From assembly GCA_017881725.1 (NCBI GenBank), contig JADGQO010000121.1, forward strand, positions 1 to 48,935: a DNA stretch of 48,935 nt, read 5' to 3'. The DNA is from Fibrobacteria bacterium. GTDB lineage: Bacteria > Fibrobacterota > Fibrobacteria > UBA11236. The position numbers and the translations under genes are program-made. Within the stretch, counting starts at the first letter, position 1; each line of letters opens with the position of its first letter. Of the stretch, positions 1 to 7,307 are shown in pieces. A model generated the notes under the pieces. The model searched no databases and was not told where the DNA came from. It saw only the letters and a list, made by a program, of their open reading frames with translations.

Positions 1-8
1 AATAAAGA

Positions 9-103
9 ACCCCGCGGCAAGCCACGGGGTATTGAAACCAGGGGAAATGCAAAAGTCGAGAATTGCATGCAAATACCTAATCTAAAGCCGCAGCAAGCTG
101 TGG
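9..103. repeat. Pair of REP-like palindromes
   Basis: Two short imperfect palindromes lie about 60 bases apart at 9-30 and 88-103. Both share a core of the form CCGC-R-GCAAGC followed by GGGG and then TTGA. The first can fold with a stem from A9/T30 inward and a CAAG loop. The second folds with six pairs, one of them G-U, and the same CAAG loop. They lie just beyond the stop codon of the minus-strand gene that ends at 196, so they may also act as transcription stops. They resemble the dispersed repetitive extragenic palindromes of many genomes. No associated transposase is seen inside the window. Confidence 0.5.
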
Positions 104-195
104 GGAATTGACCCAAGTGATTAAAGATAAGAAAAGAATCAGGGCGGTTCCAGAGAACAACCTTGGAGCACCACGGCATTACCCGTCAGGTTTGT

Positions 196-1329
196 TTACT
201 TCAGGGGTACGGCGTAAGTCGGGACTAAGCCGCGTCGCATCGGCATCCAACGCCCCAGAGGATCCACGAAGAATCCCGACACCGGCATCGGCCTCACGAC
301 GGGATCCTCGGCGCGGATTCCGGCCGAGGGAACAATCGGCTTCCCCTGCGCGTCCACGCTGAGGACGGCTTCAAAGTCGCTGCCTTTCAGCATTTTCAGC
401 GAGTCCACTTGCGCGTCGGGCCACCGATCGTCCGGGGCCCCGGTGATATACCAGTTGCTCCCGTTGTACGCCACGATCATGCCGTATTTCTTGAGCGCAA
501 TCGCGATGATGAGCGCGGCCCCGTGGAATTTGGAAATATCCGTCGCGGCTTTCAAGCGGAAGCGCATGCCCATCGGTGGCAGATTGGAATTGGTGTCGTT
601 GCTGGCATAGTGGCGCGCGGGATAGAGGTATTGCTTCCGGCTTTTGACCACCGTCATGCGGATGGCGTGGTTGATTTCACCGTGGAGGATTTCATCGTAA
701 CGCACCAGTCCCGGAAGAATGGGAAGTCCGGCGGCGTCGGCCGAAGTCCATCCCTCGGTGCGCAAGGTGTTGGAAGCCAGATCGAAAACCGCTCCGCAGT
801 CGGCGCTCCAATGATCCGCTTTCGCCTCGGAGGCGTACAATTCATAGAGAAGATGGGCGTCCTTGTCGATGGCCAGCACATGGCGGTCGCCCTTCGTGGG
901 GTCGTTGCCTTCGATGGGGGCGTTGAGCGGAATGGGATACGGCCCCGGATCGCTTTCATCACCGTATGCGACGAAGGTGACGGGAATTTTGGCCTGCGAC
1001 TTGTCCACCACGATATAGGGAATGCCCCAGGGCGCGCCGTCGAGAATCGATCCGAAATCCGGATGCAAGGACGTCGTCTTTCCCACCGAGGCCACGAGGG
1101 CGTCGGAATTGGGGTGCACCTGGAATTTGGAGATATCGAAATGCCAAGGATTGTCGGACGGAAAAATGGCCATACCATTTAGATCCACGGACTGGGCGGG
1201 AAAGGCCGACGCGACGAGGAAAAATCCGAGCGCGGCAATCAAGGGCAAGGCGCGGATCCGACGTAACACAGGAGTTACTGAAGGGAATTCGGTGGGAAAG
1301 TAGGATTGTGCCGGGGAGGTCTTCATCAT
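196..1329 (-). CDS. Conserved exported protein of unknown function
   Basis: A 377-residue protein with a positively charged N-terminus and a hydrophobic stretch near residues 25-45 (LPLIAALGFFLVASAFPAQS), consistent with Sec export. The mature part begins FPSDNPWHFDIS and contains the blocks HPDFG, RHVLAIDKDAHLLYELY, LPILPGLVRYDE, NHAIRMT, PARHYAS and GSNWYITGAPD. I recognise these blocks from a conserved family of secreted bacterial proteins with no assigned activity. I chose the start at 1329 because an AAGGCGG-like ribosome site precedes it. The longer reading frame to 1389 would need a TTG codon. It is divergent from the TonB-like gene across a 389-base gap. I do not infer a function; an extracellular role is likely. 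Confidence 0.75.
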   Translation of the reverse strand: MMKTSPAQSYFPTEFPSVTPVLRRIRALPLIAALGFFLVASAFPAQSVDLNGMAIFPSDNPWHFDISKFQVHPNSDALVASVGKTTSLHPDFGSILDGAPWGIPYIVVDKSQAKIPVTFVAYGDESDPGPYPIPLNAPIEGNDPTKGDRHVLAIDKDAHLLYELYASEAKADHWSADCGAVFDLASNTLRTEGWTSADAAGLPILPGLVRYDEILHGEINHAIRMTVVKSRKQYLYPARHYASNDTNSNLPPMGMRFRLKAATDISKFHGAALIIAIALKKYGMIVAYNGSNWYITGAPDDRWPDAQVDSLKMLKGSDFEAVLSVDAQGKPIVPSAGIRAEDPVVRPMPVSGFFVDPLGRWMPMRRGLVPTYAVPLK

Positions 1330-1718
1330 TTGCAAGCCGCCTTGGGTGGAAAAAACAGTTATCGGAAAGCTTGAAATTATTCCGGACAAGTGACGGTGAT
1401 TTTTAATCCGAATTTTGAGCCCATCCTGCCGGTCCCGCCAAATAAGGCCTGGAGGCTGGATGACCTATTTTAAAAAGCGACGCGAAATATGCGGCGCGGC
1501 ACGATTGACCCGGATATATTAGAGACAGCGGAACGATTTTTCCCGTTTTCGAGAGGTTTTGGAAGGTTATAACGCGAGCCTGGGACGACAGGACGCGACG
1601 GATCCAAAACCATCCCGGGATTGCTCCCGGGTTGAAAAAGGGAAGTCTCATCCGCGCAGTCGGTTCCCGTATTTCGCCATTGGGTCTTAAAACACCTTTT
1701 CCCCCAGGAGGACCTTGC
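1330..1718. other. Divergent intergenic region
   Basis: This 389-base gap separates two divergent genes and must hold both promoters. I see no convincing -35/-10 pair. There is a 6-bp hairpin (CCCGGG arms at 1614-1619 and 1626-1631, six-base loop) upstream of the rightward gene, and a strong AGGAGG ribosome site just before its start at 1719. I see no further gene in this stretch. Confidence 0.5.
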
Positions 1719-2690
1719 ATGTCTGGTGAAAGCGTATTTGCCGTTTCAAAAAAGAAATCTCCTAGTCCCTTGGAAATGAAGCTCCAAGTAGAAAACGATA
1801 AGCGTCTCGCGGGTTACGCCGGATCGGGCTCGTTACTCGGCGCGGCATTCATGGCCTACGCGTTGACATGTCACTACGTGATTCCGCCGATATTGTATCC
1901 GGATCCGCCGCCTGGAAATAACGCGCATGGCAACGATACGATTATTGTCAAAGCCCCAACGAATTACCACGGCCTCATCCATCACGGCAACATAGTCAAG
2001 CATCCTTCCCATCCCGCGCCAGGTGAACGGCAAGCCGCAGTCGCGCGCACGCCGCACCTGTCCGAGCAGAGCGGTACTTTGCGCCACAACCTCATCGGAT
2101 CGCGATCGGATCGTTCGGATTACACCGCCATGGACTTGATCGGCAAAACCTTAGGTCATTTGGATTTGGACAAGCTGTCGGAAGTCGGCACGCTGACGCG
2201 CACGGGTGCGACGCGCCTTTCGGGCCGCAGGGGAAAAACCAGCGAGGCGTTCAATGAAAGCTTTATTCAAGGCGGCAAGGGAAACGGAAATGATTTCGAC
2301 ATCGGCGGGGATCCCGGCGGAAGGCCCTTGGCGATCCGCGATTTGAAAGTCAAGGAACCTTCGACGCGACGGGAAATCGTGGAGATGCAGTCCCAGGAAA
2401 ACCTGCGTTCCTCGGCGGCGATTCTGGCCGTCGTGCGCTCGCATGCGCCGGGACTGCGGCATATCTATAACGGCTTCCTGCGGCTCCATCCGGGGTTGCG
2501 CGGCAAGGTTTCTTTGGTGTTCGCCATCGCCCCTTCGGGACGGGTCATTGACGCCGGCCTGGCGGGAAGCACCACGGGGGCGGAGGACTTCGACTCCCAA
2601 GTATTGGCCCAAGTGCGCGAATGGAGATTCGATCCGGTCAGCGCCGTAGGTAACGACGAGGTTACGGTACCCTTCAGCTTTTCCGAATAG
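1719..2690 (+). CDS. TonB-like protein with AgmX/PglI-type C-terminal domain
   Basis: A 323-residue protein. An N-terminal cytoplasmic stretch is followed by one membrane segment (about residues 32-56), a Pro/His-rich and low-complexity middle, and a C-terminal domain (about 250-323). That domain carries the features LRGKVSLVFAIAPSGRV and a VREWRFDPV-like strand. This is the AgmX/PglI C-terminal domain, related to TonB C-termini, common in proteins that span the periplasm and contact outer-membrane or motility complexes. An ideal AGGAGG ribosome site 6-7 bases before ATG 1719 decides the start; the frame is open upstream to 1632. No exbB/exbD partner is adjacent, so energy transduction is only one possibility; a structural or gliding-related role is another. 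Confidence 0.75.
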   Translation: MSGESVFAVSKKKSPSPLEMKLQVENDKRLAGYAGSGSLLGAAFMAYALTCHYVIPPILYPDPPPGNNAHGNDTIIVKAPTNYHGLIHHGNIVKHPSHPAPGERQAAVARTPHLSEQSGTLRHNLIGSRSDRSDYTAMDLIGKTLGHLDLDKLSEVGTLTRTGATRLSGRRGKTSEAFNESFIQGGKGNGNDFDIGGDPGGRPLAIRDLKVKEPSTRREIVEMQSQENLRSSAAILAVVRSHAPGLRHIYNGFLRLHPGLRGKVSLVFAIAPSGRVIDAGLAGSTTGAEDFDSQVLAQVREWRFDPVSAVGNDEVTVPFSFSE

Positions 2691-3133
2691 CCCGGAAGAT
2701 CGCGGGCGCCTTTTCCGCCTTCCGCCCCGGCCGCGAAGGACAGGCTTCCCATGGAGTCGGCCCACCGGACTCCGGCCGTGGCGGCCTAAGCGAGGATTGT
2801 GGCGGGCCTACCGCCGACCTTGGCGGCCCCACCGCGGATCGTCGCGGCCTTACTGCGGATTGGACTTTTTCAGTTTACCTAACCAGGATTGGAACAGCGG
2901 TCCGGCATTACCCGAGCGGACGTGGAATGCAAGTCGGAGAGTTTTACAACGCCCGTGGGACGGCCGAAAAGCCAAGGTCTATCAACGCCTGTGGGACCGG
3001 GAACCGTTTTGGGGACGGAATCCAGCGCCTTCCGGAGAGACGCTGCGGGGAATTATTTGTACCATAACGGGGAGAATCGGCGGCCGAAAACGGCCTTCGA
3101 AAACGGCCTTCACATCGAACCCCGGATTGTTCC
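2691..3133. other. Gene-free stretch with low-complexity repeats
   Basis: This is a 443-base gap between two rightward genes. Open frames here are short, low-complexity and lack ribosome sites, so I do not call a gene. It contains a run of degenerate tandem repeats at 2756-2863, and further on two related segments around 2950-3000 (CAACGCC-Y-GTGGGAC). The promoter of the isomerase gene at 3134 should lie near its right end, but no clear motif is visible. Confidence 0.5.
2756..2863. repeat. Degenerate ~21-base tandem repeat, five units
   Basis: Five imperfect units begin at about 2756, 2778, 2799, 2822 and 2841. Each is 19-23 bases long. They have the general form GTSGCGGCC, a short spacer, then CCGCGGAT or a close variant. 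The units have diverged in length and sequence, so this is an old tandem array. It sits between the TonB-like gene and slyD and is not translated in any convincing frame. Confidence 0.5.
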
Positions 3134-3616
3134 ATGAAAATCGCGAAACACAAGGTTGTGTCCATCGACTACACCCTTACCGACCCCAAGGGCGAAATCC
3201 TTGACCAAAGCGGCAAGGGCCAACCGCTGCAATATATCCACGGCATCGGCAATTTGATTCCCGGTTTGGAAAAAGCCTTGGAAGGCAAGGGCGCGGGCGA
3301 CGCCTTGAAGGCCCAAATTCCCCACGCTGAAGGTTACGGCGTCCGTGACGAGGAATTGGTGCAGACTTTGCCGAAAGACAATTTCGGCGAGATCAAGGAC
3401 TTGCGCGAAGGCATGGAATTGGAAGCCGAGAGCGAAGACGGAGTCCGCATTATCACGGTGATCGGCGTCACCGAAGACGAGGTGGTGGTGGACGGCAACC
3501 ATCCCTTGGCGGGCGTGGACCTGACTTTCGACGTTACAATCATCGAAGTGCGCGATGCCTCGCCCGACGAACTGAGCCATGGCCATGCCCATGGACCCGG
3601 CGGCCATCACCACTAA
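3134..3616 (+). CDS. slyD: FKBP-type peptidyl-prolyl cis-trans isomerase, SlyD-like
   Basis: A 160-residue cytosolic protein that catalyses cis-trans isomerisation of prolyl bonds and acts as a folding chaperone. Visible SlyD features are the N-terminal FKBP half (VSIDYTLTDPKGEILD, GIGNLIPGLEKALEGKGAGD), the insert-in-flap chaperone domain (about residues 65-120, AEGYGVRDEELV onward), the return strand NHPLAGVDLTFDVTI, and a short His-rich metal-binding tail (HGHAHGPGGHHH). The tail is shorter than in E. coli SlyD. In that family it binds nickel and feeds hydrogenase maturation; no hydrogenase gene is in the window. The gene converges on the next one. A small CCGG/CCGG hairpin with a GTAA loop at 3638-3649, followed by a T-rich run, may terminate it. 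Confidence 0.92.
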   Translation: MKIAKHKVVSIDYTLTDPKGEILDQSGKGQPLQYIHGIGNLIPGLEKALEGKGAGDALKAQIPHAEGYGVRDEELVQTLPKDNFGEIKDLREGMELEAESEDGVRIITVIGVTEDEVVVDGNHPLAGVDLTFDVTIIEVRDASPDELSHGHAHGPGGHHH

Positions 3617-3655
3617 GCGAGATTAAGCGGGATTATTCCGGGTAACCGGTTATTC

Positions 3656-4414
3656 TTATTCTAGACGTTGCGGCATCCAAGCCGCAACCACCGTCTTTTT
3701 CGCGAATTGCAGGAGCGGCGTTTCGCCATCCAAGGGAAACCCCAGCCATTCTCCCAATGTGTTCACGCGGATATCCGCCCGGGCCGCTTGCAGGCGCCAC
3801 GGCTGATGATGGATGTCGCAGCGGTGGATGCCTCCCTCCGCGTCGGCGGCGTAAAGGCAATACCGCGCCGTCAGCCAATCCTCCACGGTACCTTGCGTGC
3901 TACGGTAAATCGGACCGACGGGCGCGTAGGAAACCGACAATTCCCCCGCAGCCGCGCCCGCGTGGGTCCTCCGGGTGGAGTATCGGAATCCGTCCTCCTC
4001 GCCGCGCACGGACATTTCGGCGTCGAAATAGGGCAGATGAAAAAATCGCCGCGCCGCCCGCACGGCCACGAAATTGGCTGCGTCCAGGCTGAAAAAATAG
4101 ACGCCGGGCATGGCGCCTTTGCGGGTTACATAGGTCCGGACATTCGTTTCCGGAAATCCGGAAAGCCCCGGGAGGCTCGGCAGGAACCGTCCATGCACGT
4201 GGCTCATGCGGAACGGCACCACGCTCAACCAGGCTTCGCCGCGATAAAGGTCCAACTCCAATCCTTTCGGAAGCAGGGCGCGAAGCAGATCCACGGGCAC
4301 GCGCCAATGCGCGAACAGCAAATCCTCCCAGGTCATGGCCATGACCCAGCCGCGCGGTCGTCGAAAGGCGGCATTCGGAAGATAACCCATGATTACAAAT
4401 CTGCTTTCTCCCAT
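3656..4414 (-). CDS. DUF2071 (YqjF family) protein
   Basis: A 252-residue protein matching the YqjF/DUF2071 family. Visible landmarks are the N-terminal RPRGWVMAMTWEDLLFAHW block (about residues 19-37), LPKGLELDLYRGEAWLSVVPF, NVRTYVTRKGAMPGVYFFSLDA, and a late ARYCLYAAD block. The family is widespread and of unknown biochemical role. No signal peptide or membrane helix is evident, so it is probably cytosolic. The start is uncertain: ATG 4414 gives the longest form, while ATG 4390 is preceded by a GGGAGAAA stretch. It is divergent from the methyltransferase gene with fewer than 65 bases between them, so the two promoters overlap. Confidence 0.85.
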   Translation of the reverse strand: MGESRFVIMGYLPNAAFRRPRGWVMAMTWEDLLFAHWRVPVDLLRALLPKGLELDLYRGEAWLSVVPFRMSHVHGRFLPSLPGLSGFPETNVRTYVTRKGAMPGVYFFSLDAANFVAVRAARRFFHLPYFDAEMSVRGEEDGFRYSTRRTHAGAAAGELSVSYAPVGPIYRSTQGTVEDWLTARYCLYAADAEGGIHRCDIHHQPWRLQAARADIRVNTLGEWLGFPLDGETPLLQFAKKTVVAAWMPQRLE

Positions 4415-4452
4415 AGCATACCAAAATCCACGCGCGGAAGTAATTTTCCGGC

Positions 4453-5091
4453 ATGGAGAACGCCGCTTTCGGCCCCGATTTACGCGCCTGGTTCGGGGAT
4501 ATCGACATCTATCTCTTCGATCAATTGCTGAAGGGACGCTTGCGCCCGCCTGTGCGCCTGCTCGACGCGGGGGCGGGTACGGGCAGGAATCTCACCTATT
4601 TCCTGCGGACCGGATGCGACGCGCATGCCGTGGACGAGGACGCCGACGCACTCGACCATGTCCGGGAAATGGCCGCGGAGTATGCGCCGAACCTGCCGCA
4701 GACGAACTTCCGGGCGGAAAAAATCGAAGCCATGACTTTTCCGGATGGCCATTTTCCCTGGGTCATTTGCAACGCGGTTTTGCATTTCGCCGAAGACGAG
4801 GAACACTTCCAACGCATGTTGGACGGCCTGTGGCGAGTGACGGCGCCGGGAGGAGTCCTTTTCATGCGCCTGGCTTCGAGCATCGGGATTGAAAAGAATT
4901 TGACCCCCATGGAGGATGGTAAATACCGGATGCCCACCGGCGGCGCCTGGTTCTTGGCCACCGAAGCCAAACTCCTCCTGGCTACCGAGCGGCTGGGCGC
5001 GGAGATGGTGGAGCCCTTGCGATCGGTTAACGTCCAGAATCTGCGTTGCATGACCACTTGGATCTTGAAGAAGAAGACCTCTAAAAACTGA
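4453..5091 (+). CDS. Class I SAM-dependent methyltransferase
   Basis: A 212-residue protein with a Rossmann-type methyltransferase fold. Motif I is LLDAGAGTGR (about residues 36-45). It is followed by the acidic motif II region (AVDEDADALDHV), a motif IV-like VICNAVLHFAEDEEHF, and the post-motif strand GGVLFMRLAS. It belongs to the Methyltransf_11/25 type. The substrate cannot be read from the sequence; relatives act on small molecules such as quinones, thiols or tellurite. The last strand (LRCMTTWILKK) is intact, so the gene is complete. It is tightly divergent from the DUF2071 gene, which is the only contextual hint. Confidence 0.85.
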   Translation: MENAAFGPDLRAWFGDIDIYLFDQLLKGRLRPPVRLLDAGAGTGRNLTYFLRTGCDAHAVDEDADALDHVREMAAEYAPNLPQTNFRAEKIEAMTFPDGHFPWVICNAVLHFAEDEEHFQRMLDGLWRVTAPGGVLFMRLASSIGIEKNLTPMEDGKYRMPTGGAWFLATEAKLLLATERLGAEMVEPLRSVNVQNLRCMTTWILKKKTSKN

Positions 5092-5391
5092 ATCCGGGAA
5101 AAATGGAACCCGTCCGGTATGGCTTCCGGCCTGGGTAACGTCCCGGCTACTCTCCCTTCCGGAAGGAGCGCGGTGGTCCCGCCTGGGCCCCTCCAGAGGC
5201 ACAGAAGCAGGGTGCGACTTGCGCCGACGGTCAAGTTGTGGGATAATTCCATATAGGGCCAGGCCTAGGCCCATCGGAGCGGAAGCGGTCAAAGAGCCTG
5301 CCGTCTTCTAAACCTTCTTTTTATATTGGGCTTACACACGGGGATGAAAACGCCCCCAACTTCGGCGGTAGAACCGCCCGGACACCTGATG
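5092..5391. other. Structured intergenic stretch
   Basis: About 300 bases hold no credible gene but several short palindromic stretches: CCGG-TATGGCTT-CCGG near 5112, TTCCGGAA near 5158, and a GGCGGT-AGAA-CCGCC hairpin just before the next start. On the minus strand the part around 5115-5190 has blocks that loosely recall riboswitch cores (see findings). The nearest minus-strand gene is 700 bases away, so the meaning is unclear. Confidence 0.35.
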
Positions 5392-5964
5392 TACCAAACC
5401 CAATTGTTGAAAATCAAAATCCGCCCGGGCAAAACCGAGCAAGTCGTCGAATTCATGTCGCGCCTCAATGCGAACCGCGAACCGTCCCTGGAAGCCATGC
5501 GCCGTGAAGGCATGGTGGTGGAAAGTCTTTTTCTGGAACGCCGCGAAGATGGCGATTATCTCTACTACTACGTGAAAGTCCGCGACCTGATGCGCGCCAA
5601 CGAGGTTAACCTGCAAGCTACCGACGCCCTAGCTCAGGACATCCGGCGCTTTATCGGCGAGACCTGGGGCGAAATCGCCTCTCCGGAACCCTTGCTCGAT
5701 TTGGATCTAATCCGCGAAGAAGCCTCCCTCTCGGCCGCAGCTTCCACCCCTGCTGCGGTTCCCGTCACCGTACCCGTGAAAACCCTCATGCGCCGCAAGG
5801 CCAAGTCGGTCCCGAAACCCCCGGTGACCCATGTTTCGGTTTCCGTACATCCTTCGGGCGCGCTGACGGCATCGGCGATCGCAGTTTCCGCTGCCGCGTC
5901 TTCCGTCGGCGGATCCGTTGCCGCAGTCGGCGCTGCGCCGGCATCGCAAGCCCTTGCGGGCTGA
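5392..5964 (+). CDS. DUF6176 family protein with Ala/Val-rich tail
   Basis: The protein has about 190 residues. Its first 95 or so match the DUF6176 family, a small ferredoxin-like fold: LLKIKIRPGKTEQVVEFM, LEAMRREGMVVESLFLE and DYLYYYVKVRDL. The remaining half is a low-complexity Ala/Val/Ser/Pro tail with one basic patch (LMRRKAKSVPKP), not part of the family. The start is uncertain: ATG 5392 fits the domain boundary, ATG 5344 gives a 16-residue extension, and the frame is open back to a TTG at 5326. No function is known for the family. It lies 24 bases ahead of the helicase gene and may be co-transcribed with it. Confidence 0.7.
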   Translation, partial: YQTQLLKIKIRPGKTEQVVEFMSRLNANREPSLEAMRREGMVVESLFLERREDGDYLYYYVKVRDLMRANEVNLQATDALAQDIRRFIGETWGEIASPEPLLDLDLIREEASLSAAASTPAAVPVTVPVKTLMRRKAKSVPKPPVTHVSVSVHPSGALTASAIAVSAAASSVGGSVAAVGAAPASQALAG

Positions 5965-5988
5965 TCCCCGTAACTGGGCAGTTACGTC

Positions 5989-7266
5989 ATGACCGCCGCC
6001 GACATGGAATGGAACGACGGGTTCCAGGAAGTGATCGATTGCATCGAGCAGGGAACGCGTTGCCTGTTCGTGACGGGCCGGGCCGGAACCGGCAAATCCA
6101 CCCTGCTGCAATATTTGAAACGCCGCGTGCTGGGGGAAGCCGCGGTGCTTGCCCCCACGGGCGTCGCCGCCGTGCATATCGGCGGACAAACCTTGCATTC
6201 CTTTTTCCGCTTTCCTCCCCACGTGCTCTTTCCGGAAACGGTGGCCAGGCTCGGCGGCGGGGCCGTGTACCGCAGCCTGCGCATCCTCATCGTGGACGAA
6301 ATTTCCATGGTGCGCGCGGACGTGATCGACGCCATGGATATTTTCCTGAGACGGCACGGCCCCGAGCCGGGACTCGCTTTCGGCGGCGTGCGCATGGTTT
6401 TCTTCGGCGACCTGCACCAATTGCCGCCCGTAGTCTCTCCCCATGAAGCCGAGGCTTTCGCGACCCTATACGAAAGCCCGTGGTTCTTCAAGGCCCAGGT
6501 GTTCGGCCGGCTACGTTGCGACCGCGTGGATTTGAAAAAAGTCTATCGTCAAAAAGAGCAGGGATTCTTGTCCTTGCTGAATTCGGTGCGGGCGGGGGAA
6601 ACGGAATCCGGAGAACTGGACGCCCTCAATGGCCGCATGGACACGGCCTTTCAGCCGGGCGAAGACGCACCGCACATCACTTTGACAGCCACAAACCTTT
6701 CCGCCGATCGCGTGAACGCCTCCAAGCTGGAGGCCCTGCCGACCCATCTCGCGCTGTATCCCGCGCTCATCCAAGGCGAATTCGAACCGCGCGCTTTTCC
6801 TACCGATGAACCGTTGGCCCTCAAGGCCGGGGCGCAAGTCATGCTCCTCAAGAACCACCCGCAAGGCAAATGGGTAAACGGCACTTTAGGTCTGGTGATC
6901 GGCATGGACCGGGAAGCCGTCTTCGTGGAGATACCCGGACGCGCCGGCGGCCCCGAGCGCGTGGAAAAAGCCGAATGGGAAAGCGTGCGCTACGTTTTGG
7001 ATCCGGCATCCGGCCGCGTGTTGCCCAAGCCCGTGGGGCGCTTCACGCAATTCCCGCTGAAGCTGGCGTGGGCCATGACCATCCACAAAAGCCAGGGAAA
7101 AACCTTCGAGCGCGTCATCATCGACATGGGGAAGGGCGCTTTCGCGCATGGCCAAAGCTATGTGGCCCTGTCGCGGTGCACTACGCTGGAAGGCATTACC
7201 TTGCGCCGGGCCCTGACGGAAAGGGATCTTTTGCTCGATCCCGAGGTCAGGGAATTCCTGGCGTAA
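5989..7266 (+). CDS. PIF1-like AAA/superfamily 1B DNA helicase
   Basis: A 425-residue ATPase of the PIF1/RecD-like helicase group. Visible motifs are Walker A GRAGTGKS (residues 30-37), APTGVAAVHIGGQTLHSFF (motif Ia region, about 55-73), Walker B LIVDEISM (about 100-107) with catalytic Asp-Glu, motif III FGDLHQLPPV, a C-terminal AMTIHKSQGKTF (about 362-373), and YVALSRCTTLEGI (motif VI). The size fits a minimal two-RecA-domain PIF1 helicase. Relatives unwind duplex DNA 5'-3' and act on forks, R-loops and G-quadruplexes; that role is inferred from the family. The start 5989 follows the DUF6176 gene by 24 bases. The gene converges on the endoglucanase gene. Confidence 0.9.
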   Translation: MTAADMEWNDGFQEVIDCIEQGTRCLFVTGRAGTGKSTLLQYLKRRVLGEAAVLAPTGVAAVHIGGQTLHSFFRFPPHVLFPETVARLGGGAVYRSLRILIVDEISMVRADVIDAMDIFLRRHGPEPGLAFGGVRMVFFGDLHQLPPVVSPHEAEAFATLYESPWFFKAQVFGRLRCDRVDLKKVYRQKEQGFLSLLNSVRAGETESGELDALNGRMDTAFQPGEDAPHITLTATNLSADRVNASKLEALPTHLALYPALIQGEFEPRAFPTDEPLALKAGAQVMLLKNHPQGKWVNGTLGLVIGMDREAVFVEIPGRAGGPERVEKAEWESVRYVLDPASGRVLPKPVGRFTQFPLKLAWAMTIHKSQGKTFERVIIDMGKGAFAHGQSYVALSRCTTLEGITLRRALTERDLLLDPEVREFLA

Positions 7267-7272
7267 CCGCTG

Positions 7273-7302
7273 GGTTACCCTGGGAAACTTCGCCAGGGAA
7301 CC
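7273..7302. terminator. Hairpin terminator between convergent genes
   Basis: GGTT-A-CCCTGG at 7273-7283 pairs with CCAGGG-AACC at 7293-7302, giving a ten-pair stem with one bulged A and a nine-base loop. A TTCGTTTA run follows on the plus strand. It lies exactly between the convergent helicase and endoglucanase stop codons and can serve both directions. The T-run is weak, so termination strength is uncertain. Confidence 0.55.
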
Positions 7303-7307
7303 TTCGT

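Noticed and set aside
1..195. CRISPR-like repeats at the window start
   Set aside because: Only two palindromes, of different sequence in the stems, and no regular spacers.
409..1182. 257-residue plus-strand frame
   Set aside because: It lies wholly antisense to the exported protein at 196-1329, which has a signal peptide and family-like blocks.
2797..3204. Open frames between the TonB-like gene and slyD
   Set aside because: Arg/Pro-rich, no ribosome site, overlapping slyD in another frame; composition follows the repeats rather than a protein.
5326..5391. Upstream part of the DUF6176 frame
   Set aside because: It would start with TTG and falls outside the family domain; ATG 5344 remains possible.
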